Shown piece by piece: positions 1 to 7,462 of a stretch of 14,133 nt of DNA. This stretch comes from Verrucomicrobiota bacterium. Lineage in GTDB: Bacteria; Verrucomicrobiota; Verrucomicrobiia; Chthoniobacterales; JAFAMB01. The notes beneath the pieces were generated by a model. It did no database searches. It was not told the DNA's origin and worked only from the letters and a program-made list of their open reading frames with translations. Numbering within the stretch: the first letter of the stretch is position 1; each line of letters begins with the position of its first letter. The stretch lies in assembly GCA_019241095.1 (NCBI GenBank), contig JAFAXJ010000482.1, positions 1-14,133 of the forward strand, given 5' to 3'. Made by a program: the position numbers and the translations under genes.

Positions 1-1663
1 GAAGTTCTCCTCTAACTACATTTATCCATTGGCTGACGTCCGTTGCCGACACCGGCTTTAGTAAGCCGAAGACCCCGACACTGTTTGTAGTAGCGGCGTA
101 GACATGTCCATTACAAATCGTGGGAGTAATGAATTTGTTCGGAGCACCAAAATTGTCCCGTTGTTCAGGGGCCTGATTACTATTATATAACTCATTACTT
201 AGATCAAGAGCATCGTACGCATGCAGAACTGCTTCAGTGGAATTCTCGTATGCCCAGACAATCCCCTGGCTACTCCCAGCTGATGAGATACTCGGGGTTA
301 CTCCAGGATAGCCATATTTATTGTTCGTCATCGAGCTTGGAACGGGGTCGAGCTTTGCTTTAACCAACGCAAATCTTTTCAGATACTGATCGACAGCACC
401 GTAGTAAATAGCTCCATTGAAATAAGCTGGCGTTCCAAACTCGGCGCCTACCAGCTTATATGGCAGTTCCTGGTAAATGTTGCTGTTGTCCTGAGTCGCT
501 TCATTATATTTACCTAAATTGTCGCGGTCTAACAGATAAATATTGGTATCTTTGCCGGCGCCAACAACTAAATGTTTAATGTTGTTGGCGGCATCAATTT
601 GGTCCGGCAAAACGACAGCTCCACCCGAACCAAGATCAAGGTCATTCGCTGCATCGTTGGCCTGATCAAATGGAGTGAAGTAATCGGAGACCGCCAGTCC
701 ACTGCTCGTTTGAAGTTTGACGAATGAATCCCCATAATCACCCAAGGCGGGAAAGCCATTCACTAAATTAGTTTCGAAGGGGCCGTTCGCTGTCATCACA
801 TAGATGTTGTTTAGCGCATCCGCCGCCGGCCCTCCGCCGCTGCTCCATAAGGAATTTCCAGATGCGTTTCCGTTAGGATTGAGGTTAATGACTGTTTTCT
901 GCTGAAGTGTATTTTCGTCGTATCCCATAATCCATCCTGTGTAGGTGGGGTGGTCGCAGTGCGAAGACCAGGAAAGGTAGACAGTACCGTCAAGAAGAAG
1001 CAGGGCGGCCCTTTCTTTGTAAAAACCGGGATCAAAAGTGACGTTCCCGTGCCCGTCGTTATTTTGCCCATTACCAGGATAGCTCGCCTGGATTTCTACC
1101 GGACCCCCTTTGATCTCCTTACCTGTGGCGAGATCTAGCGCATGAAGCCGCTGGTGGTAGACCGAGGGATTGGTTGTCATACTCATGGCAACTAAATAAA
1201 TCGTACCATAAAGCCCGTTGTTTCTATCGATGACCGGAGTGGCTGTTATACCGATCTCCGGGTAAACCTGCCCACACGATCGAGGATCCGAGGGCACTTC
1301 CTGATCCAGCAGAAGAGAGGCTTTCCAGTAGTTAACGCCAGTGTCGGCATCAAACGCATAGACACTATCATGCTCGGTCGCGACTATAATGAGATTGTGC
1401 CGTCCCGCTAGCCGGCCATTGACGACAATCGACACGCTTGACGCGTAAAGAGGTTGGGCGTCCACCTTACCGTCTACAGGAAGATTGAATAACAGGCCGA
1501 ATGTGTTTGGGTTAACGTTGCCAGGGTTGAGCAGAATTTCGTCTGGGTTAAGTCCAGTTCGCGCAATGTCATTGTGATACGTCAAGACATCTGCGCCCAA
1601 AGCGATTCGCGTGAAAGTCAGGTAAGCTGCAGAGATGCTTAGAACAAACGTTATTGTTTTCAT
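1..1663 (-). CDS. Secreted PQQ-like beta-propeller protein, 3' end cut by window edge
   Basis: The frame read from ATG at 1663 down to base 2 is open for 554 codons and has no stop before the left edge, so the gene continues outside. Residues 1-24 look like a signal peptide (Lys2, hydrophobic core, small residues LGA before Asp25), so the product is probably periplasmic or exported. The body is rich in propeller-blade motifs: ATEHDSVYAFDADTG, LHALDLATGKEI, HLVVGAGKDTNIYLLDRDN and VGVFGLL (residues 529-535). This pattern matches the large 'pyrrolo-quinoline quinone' repeat proteins common in Acidobacteria and Verrucomicrobia, most of which have no proven enzymatic role. I see no dehydrogenase-specific catalytic motif, so a binding or scaffold role is as likely as an enzyme. 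The propeller appears complete by about residue 535; the tail after it (KPVSATDVSQ...) may begin another domain. No clear ribosome binding site precedes the ATG. Confidence 0.85.
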   Translation of the reverse strand, partial: MKTITFVLSISAAYLTFTRIALGADVLTYHNDIARTGLNPDEILLNPGNVNPNTFGLLFNLPVDGKVDAQPLYASSVSIVVNGRLAGRHNLIIVATEHDSVYAFDADTGVNYWKASLLLDQEVPSDPRSCGQVYPEIGITATPVIDRNNGLYGTIYLVAMSMTTNPSVYHQRLHALDLATGKEIKGGPVEIQASYPGNGQNNDGHGNVTFDPGFYKERAALLLLDGTVYLSWSSHCDHPTYTGWIMGYDENTLQQKTVINLNPNGNASGNSLWSSGGGPAADALNNIYVMTANGPFETNLVNGFPALGDYGDSFVKLQTSSGLAVSDYFTPFDQANDAANDLDLGSGGAVVLPDQIDAANNIKHLVVGAGKDTNIYLLDRDNLGKYNEATQDNSNIYQELPYKLVGAEFGTPAYFNGAIYYGAVDQYLKRFALVKAKLDPVPSSMTNNKYGYPGVTPSISSAGSSQGIVWAYENSTEAVLHAYDALDLSNELYNSNQAPEQRDNFGAPNKFITPTICNGHVYAATTNSVGVFGLLKPVSATDVSQWINVVRGEL

Positions 1664-1668
1664 GGTTT

Positions 1669-1714
1669 TTCTGAATTCATGCTCTGTATTACAGAACATT
1701 TGGATAATTCAGAA
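1669..1714 (-). promoter_or_regulatory. Nested inverted repeats upstream of the beta-propeller gene
   Basis: TTCTGAATT (1669-1677) and AATTCAGAA (1706-1714) are a perfect 9-bp inverted repeat. Between them lies a separate 13-base palindrome, TCTGTATTACAGA (1683-1695). The block sits 6 bases upstream of the beta-propeller ATG in the 295-base divergent spacer shared with the mop gene. It could be an operator for a dimeric regulator or an mRNA 5' hairpin; the sequence cannot say which. I see no gene in the rest of the spacer. Confidence 0.4.
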
Positions 1715-1958
1715 TGCGGGAGTTTGCCCTACTAGCAAGTCGGTTTTTCTGTAAAAGCAAAAACAGCAATAGATGAACCAGTCTCAAGGTCTAATTCGGA
1801 AACGAGAGATGCTGGGGGTTCCATGGTTCTCACACGAGCTTTTTTGAATATGGTTTCTCTCGTAAAGCGCGGGTAAGGGAAGAAACAAAGCGAAAAACCA
1901 GGCCATGTATCCCGGTTTCGTCATTGTTTAAGCCGCAGGACTCAGGACAATTTCTGGC

Positions 1959-2168
1959 GTGAAAGAATCCATTCGCAATGAACTTCCGGGCGAAATCAGT
2001 GAAATCATTGGGGACAAAGTCTTGACTGAAATAATCATTCGTACCGCGATCGGTGACGTTGCCGCGGTAATAACCACCCGCTCGGCGAAAGAAATGAACC
2101 TCAAGGTAGGAGATCAGGTTTTGGCTTTGGTGAAGGCGACTAATGTATCGGTTCGCCGAACGGGTTAA
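1959..2168 (+). CDS. Stand-alone molbindin (Mop-type TOBE domain, molybdate binding)
   Basis: The 69-residue product is a single TOBE/Mop domain: N-terminal SIRNELPGEISEI, central DVAAVITTRSAKEMNL and C-terminal VGDQVLALVKATNVSV. This follows the small cytoplasmic molbindins, which assemble as oligomers and bind molybdate or tungstate oxyanions, and length and layout are typical of that family. The start is GTG at 1959: the frame has a stop at 1929-1931 and no ATG after it, and AGGA at 1944-1947 is a weak ribosome binding site. No modABC transporter or molybdopterin gene is visible nearby, so the link to molybdate is by family only. The gene points the same way as the next gene, 101 bases downstream, with no strong terminator between. 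Confidence 0.82.
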   Translation: MKESIRNELPGEISEIIGDKVLTEIIIRTAIGDVAAVITTRSAKEMNLKVGDQVLALVKATNVSVRRTG

Positions 2169-2269
2169 CCATTTGGTTGTTCTCACTCATTTTATATCCC
2201 CGCAAGCATGTGCGGATCGTGCAATCTGGCTTACTATGAATGTGGAATCGATAAGCTGAGAGTTATCTG

Positions 2270-3241
2270 ATGAGTACCGTCTCTGAGTTCATTTCCCGAC
2301 ACTACCGGCATTTCAATGCCGCTACCCTTAAAGATGCTGCGGAAGCATATTCAGCTCACTTAATGAAAGGGGGCAAAATGCTGGTCACTGTCGCCGGTGC
2401 AATGAGTACGGCTGAACTTGGACTGTCGCTCGCTGAAATGATACGAAAGGAGAAAGTGCACGCGATTTGCTGCACGGGCGCTAACCTGGAAGAAGATGTT
2501 TTTAATCTCGTCGCACACGATCATTATAAGCGGATTCAAAATTGGCGCGAACTCACCGCGAAAGACGAGCAGCAACTTCTCGATCAGCATCTGAATCGCG
2601 TTACTGACACCTGCATACCCGAAGCCGAGGCAATGCGGCGGATAGAGGCAGCAGTTCTGGAAGAATGGGTGAGAGCTGATCGAGAAGGTCAAAGACAGTT
2701 CCCTCACGAATTCTTTTACAGGATTTTGAAAGACGACCGGCTTCGAAAATCGTATCAAATAGATCCGAAAGACAGTTGGTTGCATGCAGCCATGACGGTG
2801 AATCTGCCGATTTTTGTTCCGGGCTGGGAAGATTCAACGCTCGGCAACATGTACGCCGGCCATTGCATCAGTGGTGATGTTCACAACGTGCACACAGTGC
2901 GAACCGGGATCGAGTATATGATTTCGCTAGCCGGTTGGTATACTAGGACTGCAGAGAAATCTTCAATCGGTTTTTTTCAGATTGCCGGCGGAATCGCGGG
3001 CGATTTTCCGATCTGTGTAGTACCCATGTTGCATCAGGATTTACGGCGGGAGCAAGTGCCGCGCTGGGGCTACTTTTGCCAGATCAGCGATTCAACAACA
3101 AGTTACGGATCGTATTCTGGAGCCGTCCCGAACGAAAAAATCACCTGGGGCAAGCTGTCGCTCGACACCCCGAAATTCGTGATTGAGTCGGACGCCACGA
3201 TCGTCGCCCCGCTTATCTTTGCGTGGATTCTTGGTTGGTAA
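2270..3241 (+). CDS. Deoxyhypusine-synthase-family protein (NAD-dependent aminobutyl transferase-like)
   Basis: This 323-residue protein belongs to the deoxyhypusine synthase family. Family enzymes use NAD to move the aminobutyl group of spermidine to a lysine (eIF5A in eukaryotes) or, in homospermidine synthases, to a free amine. Visible marks are the Rossmann-type start VTVAGAMSTAELGLSLAEMI, the CTGANLEEDVFNL segment, and the C-terminal ITWGKLSLD block with the catalytic-type lysine at 295. Compared from memory with human DHS, Glu323, Trp327, Lys329 and Asp342 have counterparts (Glu289, Trp293, Lys295, Asp308). However, His288, Asn292 and Asp316 correspond to Phe236, Gly240 and Tyr282, so the substrate is probably not the eIF5A/spermidine pair. 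Bacteria normally lack eIF5A; a polyamine-related role is an inference. The ATG at 2270 has GAGAG seven bases upstream. Confidence 0.85.
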   Translation: MSTVSEFISRHYRHFNAATLKDAAEAYSAHLMKGGKMLVTVAGAMSTAELGLSLAEMIRKEKVHAICCTGANLEEDVFNLVAHDHYKRIQNWRELTAKDEQQLLDQHLNRVTDTCIPEAEAMRRIEAAVLEEWVRADREGQRQFPHEFFYRILKDDRLRKSYQIDPKDSWLHAAMTVNLPIFVPGWEDSTLGNMYAGHCISGDVHNVHTVRTGIEYMISLAGWYTRTAEKSSIGFFQIAGGIAGDFPICVVPMLHQDLRREQVPRWGYFCQISDSTTSYGSYSGAVPNEKITWGKLSLDTPKFVIESDATIVAPLIFAWILGW

Positions 3242-3313
3242 ACGGCTGCTGAAGCGGGTACTGGGCATGTTCGGTTAATCGCCCTTGGATGTCGTTCCCG
3301 CTGTTTTGGCCAC

Positions 3314-3333
3314 CCCAGCATGAAATTGCTGGG
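3314..3333. repeat. 7-bp perfect hairpin in the convergent spacer
   Basis: CCCAGCA (3314-3320) and TGCTGGG (3327-3333) pair perfectly around a 6-base loop. No T-run follows on either strand, so it is not a classical Rho-independent terminator. It may be part of a repetitive extragenic element or an mRNA 3'-end protecting structure. Confidence 0.4.
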
Positions 3334-3495
3334 CGCCCCAGCGTGGAAGTGCTCGGCAAGATCTTGCGTCCTTCGGGGCCCGCTGACCGGCGGTCCAAGC
3401 TTGAGCGAGGCCCGACGAATTTACAACTTCTCATTTTCATTTACCCTTTTGAAGGTGTTCTGAGATTGGGCATGATGCGTACGAAATGTCAGCTT

Positions 3496-3515
3496 GGAGC
3501 GCATGTCAGCGCTCC
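3496..3515. repeat. 7-bp perfect GC-rich hairpin in the convergent spacer
   Basis: GGAGCGC (3496-3502) and GCGCTCC (3509-3515) pair perfectly around the 6-base loop ATGTCA. The geometry (7-bp stem, 6-base loop) is the same as that of the hairpin at 3314-3333. No T-run follows. The role is unknown. Confidence 0.4.
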
Positions 3516-3581
3516 CGGGAGGAGGCAAGATTCCAAGCCCGGCATTTGGTGCTGATCGGCCGAGCAAAAGAATAGCCCTGG

Positions 3582-3618
3582 CAAAAAAGAAACCCGACCT
3601 TCCATCAAAGGTCGGGTT
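3582..3618 (-). terminator. Rho-independent terminator downstream of glmS
   Basis: AACCCGACCTT (3591-3601) and AAGGTCGGGTT (3608-3618) form a perfect 11-bp stem with a 6-base loop. An A-rich run at 3583-3590 becomes a U-rich tail when read on the minus strand. Orientation and position fit termination of the glmS transcript, about 140 bases after its stop codon. On the plus strand no T-run follows, so it would be weak for the gene ending at 3241. Confidence 0.8.
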
Positions 3619-3756
3619 CTACGTTAGGGTCAAGGGGGAGAATTATCGGGCTATTGCGTATCAGAAAAGAACCTTTTTTCGAGTCACCTGTAAAGCGCAA
3701 ATTGCTAATATTTCCGGCTTTTAGAAACCCACTCGGAAATCGACCTGTACGGCACG

Positions 3757-5607
3757 TCACTCGACCGTTACGCTCTTTGCTAAATTTCGAGGTTTGTCGA
3801 CGTCGCATCCTAACTTGACTGCAAGGTGATAGGCAAAGAGTTGAAGCGGCACCGCCGATAGAATTGGACTGACGAAATCGGGGCACTTCGGAATTGTAAT
3901 GACATCATCGGCCAAGACCGCTACTTGCTTGCGGCCTTCCGAGGCTACGGCAATTACCGGACCTTTTCTAGCCTTAATCTGCTCAAGACTGCTGATGTTT
4001 TTATCAAAAACGGCGTCATCCGGCATGATCATGATGGAAGGAACCTCGGGCCGGATCAATGCAATGATCCCATGTTTTAGCTCCGAGGTCGGATGTCCCT
4101 CAGCAAATTTGTAGCTGATCTCTTTTAGTTTGAGCGCTCCTTCCAAAGCGATCGGATAGCTATATTGCCGGCCGAAAAAAAGAAATCCCTCAGCAGCCGC
4201 ATATTTTGCTGCTAAATCCGCGATGTGGTCGGAAAGGTCCAATACTTGCCGAACCTTGTCCGGTAAATTCTCGAGAGCAGAGATGACGTCGATTCCTTGA
4301 GCGCTCGATAGATGTCGGATACGTCCCAGAAGAAGAGCAAGCAGTGTCAAAATAGTAATCTGCGATGTGAAGCTTTTGGTAGCAGCAACACCAATCTCCG
4401 GACCGGCATGCATGTAGACTCCGCCATCGCTTTCGCGAGCTATGGTACTGCCGACATTGTTACAGATACCAAGCGTGCGATGGCCTTTTCTCTTGCTCTC
4501 TCGAAGCGCAGCCAACGTGTCGATCGTTTCTCCGCTCTGGCTGATAGCAAAGACCAAAGTGTCCTTGTTCATCGGCATATTGCGATAACGGAACTCGCTC
4601 GCGAACTCTACCTCTGTTGGTAAGTGAGCGAGGTTTTCTATCAGGCACTCACCGACCATTCCTGCATGGAGAGCGGTACCGCATGCCATTAGAACGATAC
4701 GTTCCACGTCGCGCAGTTCGCGCGACGACATATTTAATCCACCCAATTTCGCGGTGCTTTCCTCCTTCGACAATCTGCCGCGCATTCCATTCCGGATTGC
4801 TTCAGGCTGCTCAAAAATCTCTTTGAGCATGAAATGCGGATACGAACCTTTCTCAGCCTCTTCCAGGGTAAATTCAACCTGGCTTACTTGGAAGGATGTG
4901 CCGGTGCCCGCCAACGATCTAATATCAAAATTATCTCTTTCGATCGAAACGACATCATAGTCTTCGAGGTAAACGACTTCTCTGGTGTGAGCGAGAATCG
5001 CGCTCACATCGCTGACAATGAAATTTTGACCCTTTCCAATCCCAAGAATAAGCGGGCTACCCCTTCGCGCGCCAAGGATCACGTCGGGAACATCAACATG
5101 AAACATAGCAATCCCGTAAGTGCCAATCACTTGTGAAAGCGCTAGACGAAAAGACTCCATTAAACTGCGCTGAGTTCTTGGCCCCGGATTGTCATCGAAG
5201 ATGCGGCCAATTAAATGGGCAAAAACCTCCGTATCGGTTTCTGAGCGGAAAATGTGACCCTGACTAAGGAGTTGTTCTCTGATCTGCTCTACGTTCTCAA
5301 TCACTCCATTGTGAATCAGCGCGAGCTTGCCGCTTTGATCCAGGTGCGGATGCGCATTATTGTCAGTGACTCTGCCGTGAGTCGCCCAACGGGTGTGTCC
5401 GATGCCGATGCTTCCGTTCGGTGGATCCTTCTGGACGAGCTGTGCCAAGTTCGTGATTCGTCCGGCGCACTTTCGAACCTCCATTGTTCCGTTTAACAGA
5501 GTGGCAACACCCGCGGAATCGTACCCTCGATATTCGAGGCGGCGAAGCCCATCCAGGAGTATAGGAGTTGCTTCAGCTCGACCGATATAGCCGATAATTC
5601 CGCACAT
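3757..5607 (-). CDS. glmS: Glutamine-fructose-6-phosphate aminotransferase (isomerizing)
   Basis: GlmS makes glucosamine 6-phosphate from fructose 6-phosphate and glutamine, the entry step to UDP-GlcNAc for peptidoglycan and lipopolysaccharide. The start is the ATG at 5607 because the product must begin MCGIIGYIG, leaving Cys2 as the N-terminal nucleophile after methionine removal; a start six codons upstream would block this. The product has 616 residues (E. coli 609). The Ntn glutaminase half shows HTRWATHG, NNAHPH and the SETDTEVFAHL segment. The two SIS domains show CGTALHAG, SQSGETIDTL and EGALKLKEISY. Catalytic counterparts of E. coli Glu488, His504 and Lys603 are Glu496, His512 and Lys611 (Met counted), and the end PRNLAKSVTVE is canonical. 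The usual AGELKHGP segment reads TSELKHGI here. No glmS-riboswitch-like leader is possible in the 38-base gap before glgC. Confidence 0.97.
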   Translation of the reverse strand: MCGIIGYIGRAEATPILLDGLRRLEYRGYDSAGVATLLNGTMEVRKCAGRITNLAQLVQKDPPNGSIGIGHTRWATHGRVTDNNAHPHLDQSGKLALIHNGVIENVEQIREQLLSQGHIFRSETDTEVFAHLIGRIFDDNPGPRTQRSLMESFRLALSQVIGTYGIAMFHVDVPDVILGARRGSPLILGIGKGQNFIVSDVSAILAHTREVVYLEDYDVVSIERDNFDIRSLAGTGTSFQVSQVEFTLEEAEKGSYPHFMLKEIFEQPEAIRNGMRGRLSKEESTAKLGGLNMSSRELRDVERIVLMACGTALHAGMVGECLIENLAHLPTEVEFASEFRYRNMPMNKDTLVFAISQSGETIDTLAALRESKRKGHRTLGICNNVGSTIARESDGGVYMHAGPEIGVAATKSFTSQITILTLLALLLGRIRHLSSAQGIDVISALENLPDKVRQVLDLSDHIADLAAKYAAAEGFLFFGRQYSYPIALEGALKLKEISYKFAEGHPTSELKHGIIALIRPEVPSIMIMPDDAVFDKNISSLEQIKARKGPVIAVASEGRKQVAVLADDVITIPKCPDFVSPILSAVPLQLFAYHLAVKLGCDVDKPRNLAKSVTVE

Positions 5608-5645
5608 AAAAAAGCATCGTGACAAAGAACTATGAGGCTTGCAAG

Positions 5646-6968
5646 ATGCGCTCCAACAAAACTACTCAACCTTTCAATTCGATGGACGCTATTTCCCTTC
5701 AAAGCAAAACGCTGGCCATCGTGATGGGCGGCGGTGCCGGAAGCCGGCTATTTCCGTTGACCAAGGATCGTTCAAAACCGGCCGTGCCGTTGGCAGGCAA
5801 ATATCGATTAGTTGATATTCCAATCAGTAATTGTCTAAACTCGGGGCTTCGCCGTGTATTTGTGCTTACGCAATTCAACAGCACCTCCCTGCATCGGCAC
5901 ATTAATGCGAGCTACAAGTTCGACAATTTCAGCAGAAGTTTCGTTGAAATTCTCGCTGCTCAGCAAACCCCGGAAGGAGCCCGATGGTATCAAGGCACCG
6001 CTGACGCGGTACGTCAGAATCTGCGCTATTTCCTCGATGATCCCTACGAATACTACCTTATCCTGAGCGGTGACCAGCTTTATCGAATGGATTACGTGCC
6101 TCTTCTGAAGCAACACGTTGAAACCGGCGCTGACATCACTTTGGCCACCACTCCTGTCAGTCGGGTTGTGGCCTCTTCATTCGGAGTGATGCATAGCGAC
6201 AGTAACCTTCGAATTTTTCGATTCGAAGAGAAACCAAAAGATCCCGCTATCCTGGATGAACTCAAAATTCCCGCGGATTTGATCGCAGAACTTAAATTGC
6301 CGCCAAACTCGGAGCTGTTCCAGGGTTCAATGGGCATCTATGTGTTCAATCGCAAGATCCTTATTGAAGCTCTTAATAACGACAAAGCCGATTTTGGAAA
6401 GCACATTATCCCAGTCTCCCTTCAACAGTACAAGGTGATGGCCTTTATATTCCAAGGCTACTGGGAAGATATCGGGACTATTCGGGCTTTTTTCGAAGCG
6501 AATTTGGCCCTGACCGATACACTCCCCCCGTACAACTTCTTCGATCGCTCTTCTCCAATTTACACTCATCCAAGGTTTCTGCCTGCGAGCAAAATCAATG
6601 CCGCAACCCTACGTCACGCAATTCTGGCGGATGGGTGCATTATCTCTGACGCTCACATCGATCGGGCTGTTCTCGGAGTTCGCAGCGTGATTGAAAGCGG
6701 AGCTACGATCAGGAACTCGGTGATTATGGGCGCGGACTATTATGAGGAAGAGGCGAGCGAACATAGAAACGGCAGGCCGCCTTTAGGCATAGGACGGAAT
6801 TCTGTAATTGATCGCGCTATAATAGATAAGAATGCCCGGATCGGAGAAGGGGTTGTTATAACTCCCGACGGTAAAGCTCCGAATGTCGACAGCGACAATT
6901 ACTTTATTAGAGACGGTGTTGTTGTCGTTCCGAAAAATGCTGTGATACCCAATGGAACCTGGATCTAA
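5646..6968 (+). CDS. glgC: Glucose-1-phosphate adenylyltransferase (ADP-glucose pyrophosphorylase)
   Basis: GlgC makes ADP-glucose from glucose 1-phosphate and ATP, the committed step of bacterial glycogen synthesis. The nucleotide-binding loop GGGAGSRLFPLT (residues 28-39 from this start) is followed by KPAVPLAGKYRLVDIPISNC. Further family marks are YQGTADAVRQNL, LSGDQLYRMDY and FEEKPKDP, and a left-handed beta-helix-type C-terminus ending VVVPKNAVIPNGTWI. Several motifs resemble cyanobacterial and plant enzymes more than the E. coli type. I chose ATG at 5646 (440 residues) because GAGG at 5634-5637 lies 8 bases upstream. GTG at 5619 in the same frame would place the start only 11 bases from the glmS start, and ATG at 5682 lacks a ribosome binding site. 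Its last bases overlap the TPR gene, suggesting translational coupling. Confidence 0.96.
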   Translation: MRSNKTTQPFNSMDAISLQSKTLAIVMGGGAGSRLFPLTKDRSKPAVPLAGKYRLVDIPISNCLNSGLRRVFVLTQFNSTSLHRHINASYKFDNFSRSFVEILAAQQTPEGARWYQGTADAVRQNLRYFLDDPYEYYLILSGDQLYRMDYVPLLKQHVETGADITLATTPVSRVVASSFGVMHSDSNLRIFRFEEKPKDPAILDELKIPADLIAELKLPPNSELFQGSMGIYVFNRKILIEALNNDKADFGKHIIPVSLQQYKVMAFIFQGYWEDIGTIRAFFEANLALTDTLPPYNFFDRSSPIYTHPRFLPASKINAATLRHAILADGCIISDAHIDRAVLGVRSVIESGATIRNSVIMGADYYEEEASEHRNGRPPLGIGRNSVIDRAIIDKNARIGEGVVITPDGKAPNVDSDNYFIRDGVVVVPKNAVIPNGTWI

Positions 6969-7461
6969 CCTTGAGATTTATATTCAACGGCGCCTTCTAG
7001 CCGCGAGTGGATACTCTGATCTTGGCCTCTTTCAGGAAGCAGTTGAAGAACTCGAGAGTCTTCCTGCAGGCCTCGAAGGTGAGGAGCCTATCCTGGTCGC
7101 TTGGCTGCAACTTTACCAAGGTTGGGAAAAATGGGCCGAAGCTTCGAGCGTGGCTCGCAAACTGATAGAAATCAGGCCGGAAAACTCAAACTGGCCAGTG
7201 GCCTTGGCTTATGCTACTCGCAGAATCCAGGGCATGCTTGCGGCAAGAGAAATCCTGCTTGATGCAATGAGCAAATTTCCAACCTGCGCAGTCATTCACT
7301 TTAACTTGGCTTGTTATGCCGCTCAGCGCGGGTTGATGGAGGAAGCGAACGTGCGCCTTAAAAACGCGATCGATCTGGACCCTCAATTTGATGCTCTAGC
7401 GAAAACGGACCCGGATCTCGAACCGCTTCGGCAACAAAAAATCCAGGGAAAATCGATCTGA
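6952..7461 (+). CDS. TPR-repeat protein
   Basis: The 169-residue product has no signal peptide and is mostly helical. It contains TPR-like units, most clearly VIHFNLACYAAQRGLMEEA followed by LKNAIDLDPQFDALAKTDPDL, a common C-terminal arrangement of tetratricopeptide repeats that end with a partial helix. Earlier segments (LGLFQEAVEELESL, WAEASSVARKLIEIRPEN) read as degenerate repeats. TPR proteins act as protein-binding scaffolds, so no specific function can be given. The ATG at 6952 lies inside glgC (17-base overlap), and the next gene starts one base after its stop. It is almost certainly co-transcribed with glgC and the SGNH hydrolase, though no partner is evident. Confidence 0.8.
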   Translation: MEPGSNLEIYIQRRLLAASGYSDLGLFQEAVEELESLPAGLEGEEPILVAWLQLYQGWEKWAEASSVARKLIEIRPENSNWPVALAYATRRIQGMLAAREILLDAMSKFPTCAVIHFNLACYAAQRGLMEEANVRLKNAIDLDPQFDALAKTDPDLEPLRQQKIQGKSI

Positions 7462-7462
7462 A

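Larger units (their letters stand above)
3242..3756. other. Gene-free convergent spacer with several hairpins
   Basis: These 515 bases lie between the 3' ends of the deoxyhypusine-synthase-like gene and glmS. No frame here shows a credible protein. The content is structural: perfect inverted repeats at 3314-3333 and 3496-3515 and a terminator at 3591-3618. The middle part (about 3310-3420) is visibly more GC-rich than the flanks and could be an interspersed non-coding repeat, but no second copy occurs in the window. Confidence 0.6.

Noticed and set aside
1830..2186. 118-codon minus-strand frame over mop
   Set aside because: It is the antisense shadow of the molbindin gene; the plus frame has clear TOBE-domain motifs and this one has none.
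2200..2215. Small hairpin between mop and the deoxyhypusine-synthase-like gene
   Set aside because: Only a 5-bp stem (CCGCA/TGCGG) with no T-run; too weak to call a terminator.
3289..3555. 88-codon plus-strand frame in the convergent spacer
   Set aside because: No recognisable motifs, it is interrupted by hairpins, and the opposite strand is equally open. It looks like a chance frame in GC-rich non-coding DNA.
5608..5625. Six-codon upstream extension of glmS
   Set aside because: The N-terminal cysteine of GlmS must directly follow the initiator methionine; the extension would abolish the glutaminase nucleophile.
5608..5680. Sigma70-type promoter boxes between glmS and glgC
   Set aside because: Only poor matches to -35 and -10 hexamers were found in either direction, so no promoter is called.
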